A stretch of DNA of 64,000 nucleotides, from the NCBI GenBank assembly GCA_028386065.3, contig JAKUCV010007105.1, forward strand, positions 133,388 to 197,387, in the 5' to 3' direction. Shown piece by piece: positions 10,246-21,569 of this stretch. A program made the position numbers and the translations under genes. Each line of letters starts with the position of its first letter. Position 1 is the stretch's first letter. The notes under the pieces are model-generated. The model saw only the letters and a program-made list of their open reading frames with translations, was not told the DNA's origin and made no database searches. The stretch is from Turnera subulata. Taxonomy: Eukaryota > Streptophyta > Magnoliopsida > Malpighiales > Passifloraceae.

Positions 10246-11315
10246 TTCCGACCCGTTTCCTTTCCGGGTCGCGCCCTTCCTGGGTTGGATCCGGGTTGGG
10301 TTTGACTTAATTATTATTATTTTTTATATATATATATATATACATATATATAAATCTATTTATACAATTATTTCTGTTAATTAATTTCTGGAAAAATATA
10401 TACATGTTCTGAAAAATATAGTAAGCTTAGATTATGGTATAAATATGTATATACTTTCATTCTTTGCAAATAAAATAACTATGTTTTATTATTTTCTTTA
10501 GAAATTGTTATTTGGAAAAATATATATATATATGTAGTACATTTATTTCTGCTGGAATATAACTCTGGGAAGATATATATTTTGAGAAAAACTGATAGTG
10601 TGGATTTTGGTATTCTGGAAAATATATATAAGTATATATACTTTGACTCTTGGAATTAAAGATAATTATATTATTGTTTTGAAAATTAATATTATGTTTA
10701 TAACATGAAAATAATTTCTGAAAATTTAATATATATATGTTATTTCGTCTGGAGAATTATGGTTATGGTATATGTATATGAATATGTATTTTGGAAATTA
10801 AAGTTAATTATGTTTTGTGTTGGAAAATTAAATTGTATATATATTTAGAAAAGATAAATACTATACATATTTCCTGGAAATTATAAATAGCTTATTATCT
10901 TTCTGGAAAAATTAAGGAGATTATATTTTGGAAAATTATAAGTATCTTATGAAAATATTTTGAAAAAGAGTTTTTAATTAAAGTATGGTACCGAAGTAGT
11001 ATTCGGATATACGTTCGGATAAATATTTTCGGTAAATGGAAATAATAACAGATAAGAACCGGGATGGGTATATATCGTAATGTTGGCATCATAGTACCGA
11101 ATATGTGCATTTATGTGTATGTATGATTTTGTTGTATAGGTTTTTGGATATCGGGCAGTTTCCCGAGGAGCCGGCGTCGTACCGGTCATTAGTTTCCGGA
11201 GTTGAGTAATCGGCCAAGGTGAGGATGGATTTCCTTCAATATGTGCCTTATTACTCGGTTATTGTGTTTGGTGTTGTTGCATTGTTGGATGATGTGCTTT
11301 TGTTGTGTTTTGGCT

Positions 11316-11635
11316 CGGGATGTCTATCCCGATGTCCTGTTTGGTATTTTGGGATGTTTATCCCGTGTCGACTTTTTGTGTCTTTTGGAATAAGTATAAC
11401 AGATTAATAATGAATTGTGATGAGGATGTCGATCCTCGGTATTTTGGTTAGGGATGTCGATCCCTGAGTTTGGTTTTTGACGACGGTATATAGTTGTCAC
11501 GTGGTAAGTAGAGGTACGACCGGATGGTTTGTGACTGTTTTGTGGTGCCATGATCTGGGTTACTTGTGATGGGCATGTTGATGCCGGTTTGATTGGGATG
11601 TTGATCCCTGAGTTTGATATTGGGATGTTGATCCC
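11316..11635 (+). repeat. seven dispersed 14-16-bp palindromes (GGGAT-4 nt-ATCCC type)
   Basis: The copies are at 11316-11331, 11351-11364, 11422-11437, 11451-11464, 11572-11585, 11595-11608 and 11622-11635. Each has a 5-6-bp stem and a GTYG/GTYT loop. Two copies carry paired changes that keep the stem: GAGGAT-GTCG-ATCCTC at 11422 and GGCAT-GTTG-ATGCC at 11572. Confidence 0.85.
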
Positions 11636-12169
11636 GGGTTCTTTTTGATCTGGCACCAGGAACAGGTTGATAACCTGGTACGACCCTAGCTTATCCGTGA
11701 CGGGGCCCGGAAAGATAAAATTGGATAATTGATTTTTAATTGAGTCTTTTGGTTTGACTGTCGTTTTGGACTTGAGTAATTTTTAGTGTGCATACTGATC
11801 GTCTTTCCATTGTCGTGAGCACTTCGGACTCACCCCTCACCTGCGGGCTTTCATCCCGTAGGATGAGTTGTTTCATGTACAGGTTGGGTGCATTCCAGAC
11901 AGGCTGTGACGTTTCCCTTGGACGGGCTTGGATCCATAGATTGCATGTGTTGCATACAGTGTTAGTGAGTATTTAAGTCTTCCGCTGTGCATGTTTTCAC
12001 TATTATTGGGCCATTGGGCCGGGATTTATTATTTATGTTGTTTTACTATTTTGGGCCGTTGGGCCGAGTTATTTCTGTTTACACTGTATGCTTGGGTTTA
12101 TTTGGTTAGGTTGTCACAGTTCCGGCACGTGTTTACTGTGTACGGTAAATACGGGTCGGGGCGTTTCAT

Positions 12170-13344
12170 TATTGGTAGTTTTTGTTGACTATTCGGTTTT
12201 TCTTTGATTTTTTTCTTGATCGTTCTTGTTGAGTTATTGTAATTATTCATCTCTATGATTATTTTTTTTGTAGACGTTGTTCTTCTTCGTAGTTTTTGCT
12301 AACACTTTTAATCATTAACTTGAGAAGAACTTATATATAATATAGACAATGATTTTTGTATTAGAGTAGGAAATTATAAATCTATTTTTATCCTCCATAA
12401 TTCTTATTGATAATAAATTACAAATATATATATATGTCGTGAGATGTTTGCAGATTTGTTTTCCAATACAAGAAAATAAAGGCAATATTTATTATACCCA
12501 AGACAAATGTGCAACGAAATATGTGAAGCAAAGAACAATGCTACCTGTTTCTGCAATTTAATTTTGTTGCTTTTTCCACCGTGATTCTTGCATGCCGCAC
12601 CACAACTGATCTACCTATCCACCACTTCTGCCATTTATTCTTGAGACTGTAATCTCGGTCACGATCTTTTGTTTTATCTAATTTTTTTCTAGCTCCGCTA
12701 CCACTTGCTAGCTGCTCTTATGATTATTTTTTTGCATATGTTACTCATGTTCATAGATTTCGTTGACTCTTCGTAGTTCTTCATCATAGTTCTATAATTT
12801 TCCAATAATTATTGTCTTTGTAATCCATAATAGTTGTTGAGAAAATATAAATAAATGTTTACAAATTATTCATTTTCTTAAAAAGAATTTATATATAATA
12901 TAGACAATTTTTTTATTATTCTTATTTTTAATTTTTGTTGACTATTCATTTTTTTTTTCAATTTTTTTTCACCATAGTTCTTATTAAAGATAACTAATGA
13001 TGACAACCTATCATACTAAAATTCAATTTTTAAAATCTTAATAGCTATAATATATTGATAATAATAATAATTAATGAAGGGTATTTGGGTCAATTTTAAT
13101 TAATGAAAGGTAATGGGCCGGGGTCAATTTGCCGGCTTTTCTAGAGTTGGTGCTTTTATATAGTATATAGATATAAATATATAAGTTGGAGTTGATGTTT
13201 AGATTTTACTTAACAATTCATATTTTATTTAACGTTAGATAATCTAGGAAAAACCACACCCCTTACCCCAAAGGGACCAATATGCTGCACTCTGGTCATT
13301 AGGTAACCTTCAAGGGGGGCCAAACCATTGAACTAGCTATTCTG
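12170..13344. repeat. AT-rich DNA with a diverged duplication
   Basis: There is no gene. Blocks around 12186-12400 recur at about 12720-12960: GACTATTCGGTTTTTC / GACTATTCATTTTTTT, CTTCTTCGTAGTTTTTGC / CTCTTCGTAGTTCTTC, and TTATATATAATATAGACAAT at 12330 and again at 12888. The block order differs between the copies, so this is a rearranged old repeat rather than a clean tandem array. Confidence 0.5.
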
Positions 13345-13625
13345 TTTTTTTATTATTATTATTTTTATGATAACGATTGCTTTATTGATAAAATACAAGG
13401 TATATACATCAGTATCTGCAAATCAGGATCGATTGCCAAGGACAAAACGCTGCTAAATACATAAACACTATTCTAATAGCCAGCCAAGAAAAGATATACC
13501 TCAGGCACGGGAAAGTCGCTTGAATTTCCTCCTAGTGCCTTTATAGTTCTTCAGGAAATCTTCATTTGATAGAATCACTGAAGCACTAAAGGGAACACTG
13601 CCTTGCAAAGCCTTAATCCACAAAA
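13345..13625 (-). pseudogene. retroposed 3' end with short open frame, AATAAA and A-rich tail
   Basis: On the minus strand a 40-codon frame (from about 13622 to the stop at 13501-13503) reads like a genuine basic C-terminus, ending NYKGTRRKFKRLSRA. It is followed by a roughly 120-base 3' UTR with AATAAA (near 13380) and an A/T-rich (TAA)n-A tail at 13345-13375. Upstream of the frame there is an immediate stop, so only the end of the source gene was copied, as in 5'-truncated processed pseudogenes or LINE copies. I do not recognise the protein family. Confidence 0.4.
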
Positions 13626-15040
13626 TTTTTCATACAACGTATTACAAGATGGAATATCTAGGGGGCCTGGCCACTGCTTGGCCCCTGGATCTGCCCCCCG
13701 ACTCTGGTACTCGTTATAGTTGGGAACGTGCCCACTTGTACTTTAAGTAAAATAAGTGTTCAACCTTAAATAAAAACAGTGTTTCATGTATGCTTGTGCG
13801 GTAAAACAACCAAATAATATAATTCAAATAATAATCACACATGGACATGCATAATTGAAATAAAATATAAAAAGGAACTGAGGAGGGAATAGAAGAATTG
13901 AACTTGAGTTGAGGCTGTGTACATACCACAAATTAGAGGGGATAGAAGGGGTTGGAATTTTGGGTGTTATTTATGTAATTTCGATGTAAAAAAAAAAATT
14001 ACCTAAGAGAGTACCACTGCCACGTTACATTTTGTGGCCCAAATAATTTTTGACCAAACCTAATTGTTGACCTAGAGTGTACAGACATCGTATAGACCTC
14101 ATTAACTATTGGACCATATTTCTGATGTTTTATATCATTCGAATTTTTTACTAGGGTTTGTTTGGCCAGACCTGCCAAGGGTAGTAGAGCACCGATTGGC
14201 GGCCTAGCTACCTGTCTTTAGGATACTAGTTCGATTTGAGACGGTGCTAGTCAAGCTTCGCGTTTATCTTAAGTGTATCGAATATGACCTTCCACACATA
14301 TGACGACAGTGTTTAGCCTAACGGTCCTGGACCATGACATATGGGGCCAGTTAGGGGCTATAATGAAATCACTGAGGTCCTGTTTTCTACTCTCTGGTAA
14401 AATTATTCAATATGGGCGTGTTGGATTCGGATTAGTCGCGACAAAACACTATACGAAAACAATTTATGGTCTTTGGAAAAATAAAACATTAGCATCATTT
14501 GTCTTGGAAATAATATGAATATATTGTATGATATTATGAGTTGTTCTTACGGCCAACTTTTTGTTCCCTAATCAATTTTAACTATAAAAACATAAAAACG
14601 ATCCGGCTCCTCTCACGTGATGGGGAACATACAGGATCTACCCTGTGATAATTTCCAATCCTCACTATATCAAAAAAGATTTCCAACATCAACTATATCA
14701 CATGGTCGTTCTCATGACTATGAGCGTCTACAATGAAATTCGTATTGCCCCTTATAGGTGACGCATTACATGTTTGATCCATTGTTTGTGCAGATTAAAG
14801 CTCCAAACTACCAGGAGTTCATGAAATAATTTGGATATCATTTTCACACATGTACATAGCATATATACATATATATGGGTGCAAGAAAACAATCAAAACG
14901 ATAATCCCAGGGCATTGGGGAATAGAAAACGAAACATTACCATATATGAAATTCACGGGATAACAGTGTAGTGAGTTGCACTAGTTTCAAAATTCAAATT
15001 TTAATGAGAGAGATTCTCCCATCTCTCTAGTTTCTCCTCT
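13626..15040. other. intergenic DNA, no gene recognised
   Basis: Nothing in this stretch resembles a known family. It holds a C/G-rich phrase at 13660-13705 (GGGGGCCTGGCCACTG) and AT-rich DNA. A segment at 14150-14280 has a weak tRNA-like B-box (AGTTCGATTT), which I do not call a SINE. Confidence 0.5.
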
Positions 15041-15054
15041 CCCAATTTCAAAAT

Positions 15055-15102
15055 GAGAGTTGCCATTGATGAATCTTTCACCATTCATGGCAACTCTCTT
15101 TG
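15055..15102 (+). repeat. short hairpin-forming inverted repeat
   Basis: AGAGTTGCCAT at 15055 pairs with ATGGCAACTCT at about 15092, with a further ATGAAT/ATTCAT pairing after a two-base bulge. The loop is about seven bases. It lies 190 bases upstream of an unassigned poly(A)-ended segment. Confidence 0.6.
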
Positions 15103-15246
15103 TGAGATTATTTTGTTATTCCCATGGGCAAAGCCAAGCTTTCCAGTATGCAAGTCATGAACGCAGAGTTCACGTTCAAGCATCTCTTGCATCAACAATT
15201 TACATTGAGTAGAAGGCGAAGCGAAGCATTATGGTAAAGATTTAGT

Positions 15247-15667
15247 ATGCGGGTGGAAGTTCTCTGGTTTCCTTCAACCCGTTGTTTATGTCTTCTGTTT
15301 GCGGACTCTCTGCAAGGGCCATTAGCGTTGATTCAAAAGTGCCGTTGGGTTCGGCCTATGGGAGCAACATTTCAGTTCGAGATTTGTTTAGATGGGCATC
15401 CTGTCATTAACAGGACCCTTCTTCGCGAAGTCCGCTTTCTTATTCCCCCCGTGGCTTGTTTGGCCGCACTCTTGTCTACTAATTTCTTGCAGATCTTTTC
15501 CGTAGAAGATTGTTATCGGCTTAGGTTCGCTAGATTTTTAGTTTATGTTATATGTTGTTGTTTTCCTTTTACTCTTGTAATTGGACTCTTATGTTATTTT
15601 AGCTTGCGTAATGAGTTTGTGTTGAATTAATGAAAATTTATGTGTTCTTGGCAAAAAAAAAAAAAAA
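15247..15667 (+). pseudogene. poly(A)-ended retroposon tail, origin unclear
   Basis: A 127-codon open frame (15247-15630) is followed by 21 bases and a pure A run (15652-15667), the signature of a retroposed 3' end. The middle of the frame (ALIQKCRWVRPMG, then EICLDGHPVI) faintly resembles the RNase H-like tail found in plant retroelements, but the match is too weak to call. The C-terminal third is hydrophobic and probably read-through of a 3' UTR. No start codon context or upstream exon is visible. Alternatives are a processed pseudogene or a LINE 3' end. Confidence 0.35.
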
Positions 15668-16090
15668 ACATGCACGGCTTGTGTTCTATGGCCATGTATG
15701 CACCTTAATGTGAGATCCCTAATCAATGTTAACCATAGCAAAACATAATTGGCCAGAGCTCAATCTGAAAGACCAAACTCGGAAGACATCATTCGTTTTA
15801 AGGTTATTATCCACCTTCACCTGGTTCCATTTGGTCTTGAGTACATAAGACTTTAAACCAATCCACTCTAGTATTTTTTACCCGAATGAAGTTCCAAACA
15901 GTCTTAACTGAAAAGCAACCAAAGAAGTTAAGGTCCAATGCACATCATCAGGGAGCAGAGAAGGAGTAATACGCTTCCTTCCGCAGTTGTTGTATTCAGT
16001 TGTCCCGCAAGTTGAATCTTTATTTTCTTGTCTTTTATTTTAATACTTTGCCTTTTTTAATATTTTTTTCTTTCATTGTGAGAATTATGT
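15668..16090. other. intergenic DNA before the LINE
   Basis: No coding or structural signal was found. The LINE 5' end may lie in this stretch, but no TSD or promoter could be recognised. Confidence 0.4.
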
Positions 16091-16560
16091 ATGTGGAGAC
16101 AGATGGATGTTGCTGGAAGGTACTATGGTAGGGTGAAAACTAGGCTCTCTTTCTGCTGTGTTTACGCCCCGGTGGATTTGCAGGACAGAACTACTATGTG
16201 GTCTTCTTTGACATCTCTCAAAAACTCAGTTTCTTCACCATGGTTGGTGGTGGGAGATTTTAATGAAGTCTTGTGTGATACGGATAGGAGAAGTGGCAGA
16301 ATAGACAATCATGGAGCGGGTGCCCTTCGTCGGTTCATGACCCGTCTTTCCCTCTTGGAGTTTCCTTTGGAAGGCAGACATTTCACTTGGGCGAATGCTA
16401 TTGCGGCAAGTAGGATAGATAGATGCATGGCTGAAGTTGAATGGAGTTTGGCCTTCCCAATTTTGTTTCTTTAAACAGCTAGCAGGGGTTTTTCATATCA
16501 TTGGCCTTTACTTTTATCTCAAGAGAGGGTCAATTGGGGTTTCAAGCCTTTCCGTTTCTT
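16091..16560 (+). pseudogene. LINE APE endonuclease, C-terminal half
   Basis: The endonuclease nicks target DNA to prime LINE reverse transcription. The recognisable part begins near FCCVYAPVDLQDR and includes VVGDFNEVLCDTDRR (the conserved G-D-F-N motif), FTWAN and SRIDR. The frame is stopped by TAA at 16472-16474 but continues in register. The terminal S-D-H motif of this enzyme family reads S-Y-H (about 16493-16501), so the catalytic Asp is lost. The first two thirds of the domain are not recognisable upstream. Confidence 0.75.
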
Positions 16561-18150
16561 GTCGTGTTGGTGGGAATATACAAACTTTGCTGAAGTTATA
16601 CGGGGGATGTGGTTAGAGATTGAACATGAATTTCCAGGGAAATATTGCTTGCTGAAGAAACTCGGTAGGTTGCGAACAACCTTGGAAAAATGGAATAAAG
16701 AAGTCTTCGGTACTGTAGACATTGAAGTGACCGAATTACAAGCCAGAGTGGATGAATTGGAGCTGTTGTTTGAAAGCCGAGACTTGTTAGAGGCGGAAAA
16801 ACTGATGCTTGCTGAAACACGACATGCCCTCCTAACAAAGGAAAAGCAAAGAGAAAGGTTATGGCAGCAAAAATCGCGACTTTCGTGGGGTAGATTGGGT
16901 GACAAAAATACTAATTTCTTTCACACTTATGCTTGTAATGCGGAGAAAAAAAAAAGGGATTCATTGCATTCAGGTTGGAGGTAGGAGTATGTCGGATCCG
17001 ACAGAGGTGAAGGCTGAGGCGATGTCATATTTTTCCATTCTGTATCATGATGAACAGCACAAAAGACCGCGCATCAGAAATTTATCTTTTCCAAAATTGG
17101 ATGCTGTGGCGGCATCAACTTTGGGGAAACCAATTTCCATGGATGAACTCAAGGAAGCAGTGTGGGCCTGTGATAGTACAAAAGCTCCGGGGCCAGATGG
17201 TTTCAACTTCACTTTTTACAAGAGATGTTGGGAGTTCCTAAAATGTGGTCTCTTTGATCTGGTGCATTCCTTTTTTGAAACAGGACAGTTCCCAAAAGGA
17301 TGAACTTTGGCATATATTACTTTGCTCCCTAAAAAGGCATCGGTAGAGAGTTTTGACGAGTACCGACCTATAACTTTGATACATGGCATTTCTAAGATTA
17401 TTGCCAAGATTCTAGCCGAAAGGCTTAAGCCGGTCATGGGTTCTCTTATCAGTCCAACACAATCTGGCTTCATTGCCGGGAGGAATATTTTGGATTGTCA
17501 CCTTGTAGCTTCGGAAGTCATTCACTCTTTGAAATCCTCAAGCACCAAAGCTCTGATATGGAAGTTAGACTTTTGCAAGGCATATGATTCTGTCTCTTGG
17601 CATTATTTGGAACAAGTGAGGTTTCGGATGGGTTTTGGATGTCGGTGGATATCTTGGATTAAATCATGTCTTCAGCCATCGTCTCTTTCGGTGTTGGTTA
17701 ATGGTTCTTCCACAGGAGAATTTGGCATGCAAAAGGGTTTGAAGCAGGGCGACCCTTTGTCGCCTTTCCTTTTCTTATTGGCTGCAGAGGGTCTACCTTC
17801 TTTACTTTCACAAGCGGTTTCACTTGGATTGGTGACCCCGGTAAACGTGCATGGCCGGCAGGTTTCTTTACTTCAATATGCAGATGACACACTCCTTTTC
17901 TCTTCGGCGGACAGGAGTTCTTTAAACAATTTGAAGAGGGTGTTGCGTTGTTTCGAGCTTCTATCTGGGCTTAGCATTAATTTTAACAAAAGTGGATTGG
18001 TCAAGATCCACATGCCAGATTCGGAGGTGTATAACACAGCAGGGAGTTTGTTTTGTAAGACTGAAAAGCTACCAATGAAGTACTTGGGCTTACCTTTGGG
18101 TGTAAACATGCGCCTTGCTAAGAATTGGGAGCCGGTGATTAAGGAAGATT
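16561..18150 (+). pseudogene. LINE reverse transcriptase region
   Basis: This is the RT that copies LINE RNA at the nicked target. The linker (LSWGRLGDKNTNFFH near 16870-16920) is followed by a frame change at about 16900-16985. The RT block then shows KAPGPDGFNFTFYKRCW, a TGA at 17301-17303 (between FPKG and TLAYITLLPKK, where Trp is normal), EYRPITLIHGISKIIAK, SPTQSGFIAGRNI, WKLDFCKAYDSVSW (motif A), GLKQGDPLSPFLF and QYADDTLLFS (catalytic box near 17875). MKYLGLPLG follows. The catalytic Asp residues are intact, but the frame is broken. Confidence 0.9.
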
Positions 18151-19145
18151 TTTGTTTTTTCCAGGAAGGTTGGTGTTACTCAAGTCTGTGTTATCCTCTT
18201 TGCCTCTCTTTTACTTATCCATGTTCTTCATCCCAAAGATTGTGGCGAAAAAATTGGTTCGAATACAACGCACCTTTCTTTGGGGTGGCACCACGGCTAC
18301 TAAAAAGCTTTGTCTTGTTGCATGGGATAAGATAGCTAAACTTAAGGAGCAGGGGGGCTTGGGAGTGGAGAATTTGATGTTGAAGAACCAAGCCCTACTT
18401 TGCAAATGGCTTTGGAAATATCATCAATACGATGGTTCTTTTTGGAGGTATATTATTGAAGATAAATGTGGTATATCCGGAGGCAATTTCACTCCATCTT
18501 TCCATGTTGCTCGGGCATCACCAGTTTGGCGAGTCGTCCTTCAAAGTGGAGAGTATGAAGGTCTTTCTGGATTGTCTCTGCAATCAGGGATTGTTATATC
18601 GGTTGGTTATGGGGCGCGAATCCGGTTTTGGGAAGATTCGTGGTCTATAATGGGCTGCCTACGGGACGCTCATAACAGGCTATTTCTTGTTGCTGCTTTT
18701 CAGTCTGGAACCTTGCAGGATGTGTATCATAATGGCTATCTTTCCACTATGCATGGGGAAGCATGGATACGAAGGTTATACGCATGGGAGGTTGAGCTAT
18801 GTCAGCAGTTACATGATTCATTACAAGATGTGTTGAGAATGGAGGAGACTGCGGACACATGGTTATGGCTCAGAAGTGAACAAGGATGCTTTTCAGTGGG
18901 CAGTGCGTAACACAGTTTTTTTGCACCTGTAACACATTCTCAGCCACCCCCTTGGTTACCTTTTGTTCCTGCACACATTGCATGCTTCCTTTGGCACGCA
19001 CTCAACGGGGGTCTTGCTGTAAAGGCCGAACTTTTGCACCGGCATATCATAGCTGCCAACGAGGCTTTATGCGCTATGTGTGGTCTTGATTTGGAAACCT
19101 TACCTCATCTATTTTTCCACTGTCCTGTAGTTGCATCCTTGTGGG
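18151..19145 (+). pseudogene. LINE post-RT region with zinc-binding motif
   Basis: After a frameshift near 18150 the LINE continues with FPGRLVLLKSVLSSLPLFYLS, TFLWGG and KWLWKYHQ, blocks typical of plant L1 ORF2 after the RT. The frame is interrupted again at about 18908. Up to 19145 another frame carries the zf-RVT-like motif (ALCAMCGLDLETLPHLFFHC: C-X2-C...H...C) and VVASLW. There the Tnt1-like element inserted, between the two halves of an LW codon context. Confidence 0.8.
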
Positions 19146-19715
19146 TGTTGGGGAAATCGGGTAAGTTCCCCACTACAACAAACTAGTGAATTGAACTGAT
19201 TCGATAATTCCCAGAAAAGATGGCCTAGCCAATCTCCTTTGACAGAATTATCATTCCAAGATAAATCCCCAGGAAAGATTGGAGGAACAGAGGTTCACTT
19301 AAAACCCAGTCTCCTAGACAGGACTTACTTGCACAGTGTATTAATTCACAACCTAAACCCGAACAAAGGCGGCTTAGCCGGCCAACAAAAGAGACAAAGG
19401 CGGCTTAGCCAGCCAAATATTGAATACTAAATAAATGCGGAAATTAAAGGCGGAATATTAAAAAGAGAACTCAAAACTTGATAACGGAGTTCGGCTAAAA
19501 TTTTGCCTACGTCTCCGGAGCACCTTTGTAGAATAGGCTTGCTCAATTTTTACTAAGAGAAGAGAAGTATTTAGTACAATTGTATGGAAACAATTATACT
19601 CTAATTTTTTGGGATGATTTACTAAGGCAAGGGGGAGTTCTATTTATAGCAAAACAAAACTCCCCGAAGCACTTTCTCCACGATGTGGGATGGAATAGGC
19701 AACACTGTTCCAACA
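19146..19715 (-). repeat. 3' LTR of the Tnt1-like element
   Basis: Bounded by TGTTGGGG (plus 19146) and CCAACA (19715); the inner purine tract follows from 19716. It contains 'AAAGGCGGCTTAGCC' twice (about 19365 and 19394) and a TATA-like TATTTATAGC (about 19641, opposite strand of transcription). Confidence 0.95.
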
Positions 19716-19819
19716 AATCTCCACCTTGTTGCTATTCAAATCCCACCAAGTACTAATCTTCTCAACCAAACAAAGAACAACCTTCATAGTGCTTCCAACT
19801 TTTGCCAACTGGTACCATC

Positions 19820-21567
19820 TCAAAAGCGTAGGATATTGACCAAGTCTAAACAATGTTCAAACTTGGCCCTAGTCACCACCTTGGTCAGCATATCTGCAGG
19901 ATTCTCCGAAGTCAAAAATTTTTGGAGAAGTATCTCTTCTTCTTCGAGAATCTCCCGCACAAAATGATAGCGAACATCGATATGCTTCGTCCGTGCATGA
20001 AAGACTTTATTCTTTGCCAAATGAATAGCACTCTAACTGTCAGAATATACTACAAGTTGTTTCTGACCAACTCTCAAGTCTTTTAGCAACCCATGAAGCC
20101 AAATCTCCTCCTTTACAGCTTCTGTAATAGCCATATACTCTGCTTCTGTAGTAGACAAAGCCACCGTTGATTGTAAAGTGGACTTCCAACTAACCTGGGC
20201 TTTTGCTAATGTGAACAAATAGCCCGTTGTCGATCGCTGCTTATCCAAATCTCCTGCATAGTCTGAATCACATTATCCGACCACTCCTTGACCAAACATT
20301 AAACCAACATCTATGGTATCTTTGAGATACCAGAATCCATTTCACAGCTTGCCAATGACCTCTGTCAGGATCATGCATGTATCTGCTCACAACACTAACA
20401 ACTTGTGAAATATCTGGTCTTGTACACACCATCGCATACATCAAGCTTCCAACCGCATTGGAATATGGGATCTTCGCCATGTACTCTCTTTCTTCTTCTG
20501 TCTGTGGAGATAACTGGCAGCAAAGTTTCAAATGAGGGGCAAGTGGAGTACCTACAGGTTTTGATTCCTCATTCATACCAAAACGTTATAGTACTTGCTT
20601 TAAATACTGCTTCTATGTCAGCCAAAGCTTGCCTCTCTCTCTGTCTCTGCTTATCTCCATCCTGAGAATCTTTTTGGCTTCTCCCAAATCCTTCTTCTCA
20701 AACTTTTTACTCAACTGAGCCTTTAGCTTGCCAATTTCAACTTGGCTCTTTGTAGCTATCAGCATGTCATCAACATATAAGAGTTGGTAGATGTAGGACC
20801 CATCTTGAAGTCTGCTCAAATACACACAATGGTCGTATTTACTTCTTGTGTACTTCTGACCCAACATAAACTTATCAAATCGTTTGTACCACTGCCTTGG
20901 AGATTGCTTCAATCCGTACAACGACTTATCTAGTTTGCACACCCAATTCTCTTTACCAGCAGCTTTGTATTCATCTAGCTGAGTCGTATAGATTTCCTCT
21001 TTTAAGTCACCGTGTAAGAACGCGGTCTTCACATCAAGTTGAGCTAGCTCCAAATTCAACTGTGCTACTAAGGCCAACAGAATTCTAATGGAGGAATGCT
21101 TCATAATTGGAGAAAATACTTCATTATAGTCAATTCCTTCCTTCTGAGCGTAGCCTTTAGCCACCAATCTTGCCTTGTAGCAAATATCATTCTTGTCAGG
21201 AAATCCTTCTTTCTTTGCAAATACTCATTTTCATCCAATTGCCTTCTCTCCCTTCGGTAGTTGTGTCAACTTCCATGTCTTGTTCTTCAGAAGAGATTTC
21301 ATCTCCTCCTCCATAGCATCTTTCCATCTACTACTTTAAGAATTTCGAATGGCTTCTGAAAAAGTGGAAGGAACATCATCAATGACTGGAAGTGCATAGG
21401 CCACCATTTCAATAAGAGGTTCTGGTTTTCGACTTTCTCGTCTTGTTCTTCGAACGACAATTGACTTCGTCTGCTGTGAAGGTTATTGGGTTGGAACCTC
21501 TTCTTTATTAGACTCTTCTTCTATCAATTGAGAGTCACTATTTGTGTTTCTAGCTGGGATCACCATG
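19820..21567 (-). pseudogene. reverse transcriptase and RNase H of the Tnt1-like element
   Basis: RT begins with WKDAMEEEMKSLLKNKTW and [20 protein letters not shown], then LAQLDVKTAFLHGDL, SLYGLKQSPRQWYKRFD and the catalytic LLYVDDMLIA (about 20760). RNase H follows with [42 protein letters not shown] and KHIDVRYHFVREIL. It ends near 19820 with the standard LTKVVTRAKFEHC tail. Stops at about 20613 and 20265, a frame change between 20268 and 20248, and stops near 20030 and 21240 disable it. All catalytic motifs remain readable. Confidence 0.92.
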
Positions 21568-21569
21568 GT

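Larger units (their letters stand above)
9420..12169 (+). repeat. isolated long LTR of a gypsy (Tekay/Del-like) family
   Basis: The element begins TGTAACAGCCCGGG (9420) and ends GGGGCGTTTCA (12169), giving TG...CA termini. Its 3' half matches in order the minus-strand LTR next to the gypsy gag at 5572-6660. The sequence after it (TTATTGGTAGTTTTTG) vaguely resembles a primer-binding site, but no gag follows, so it is either a solo LTR or a truncated 5' LTR. Flanking 5-mers (ATAAA before, TTATT after) do not match, so no target duplication supports a clean solo LTR. It includes the 386-base gap, a GC-rich block (10004-10245), a long AT-rich (TATATA) block (10310-11000) and seven palindromes (11316-11635). 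Confidence 0.75.

Noticed and set aside
10310..10360. TATATA microsatellite as a regulatory site
   Set aside because: Simple low-complexity DNA within the LTR; no support for function.
14150..14280. Second SINE-like segment with AGTTCGATTT
   Set aside because: Only a single B-box-like word. No A box at the right distance and no repeat partner.
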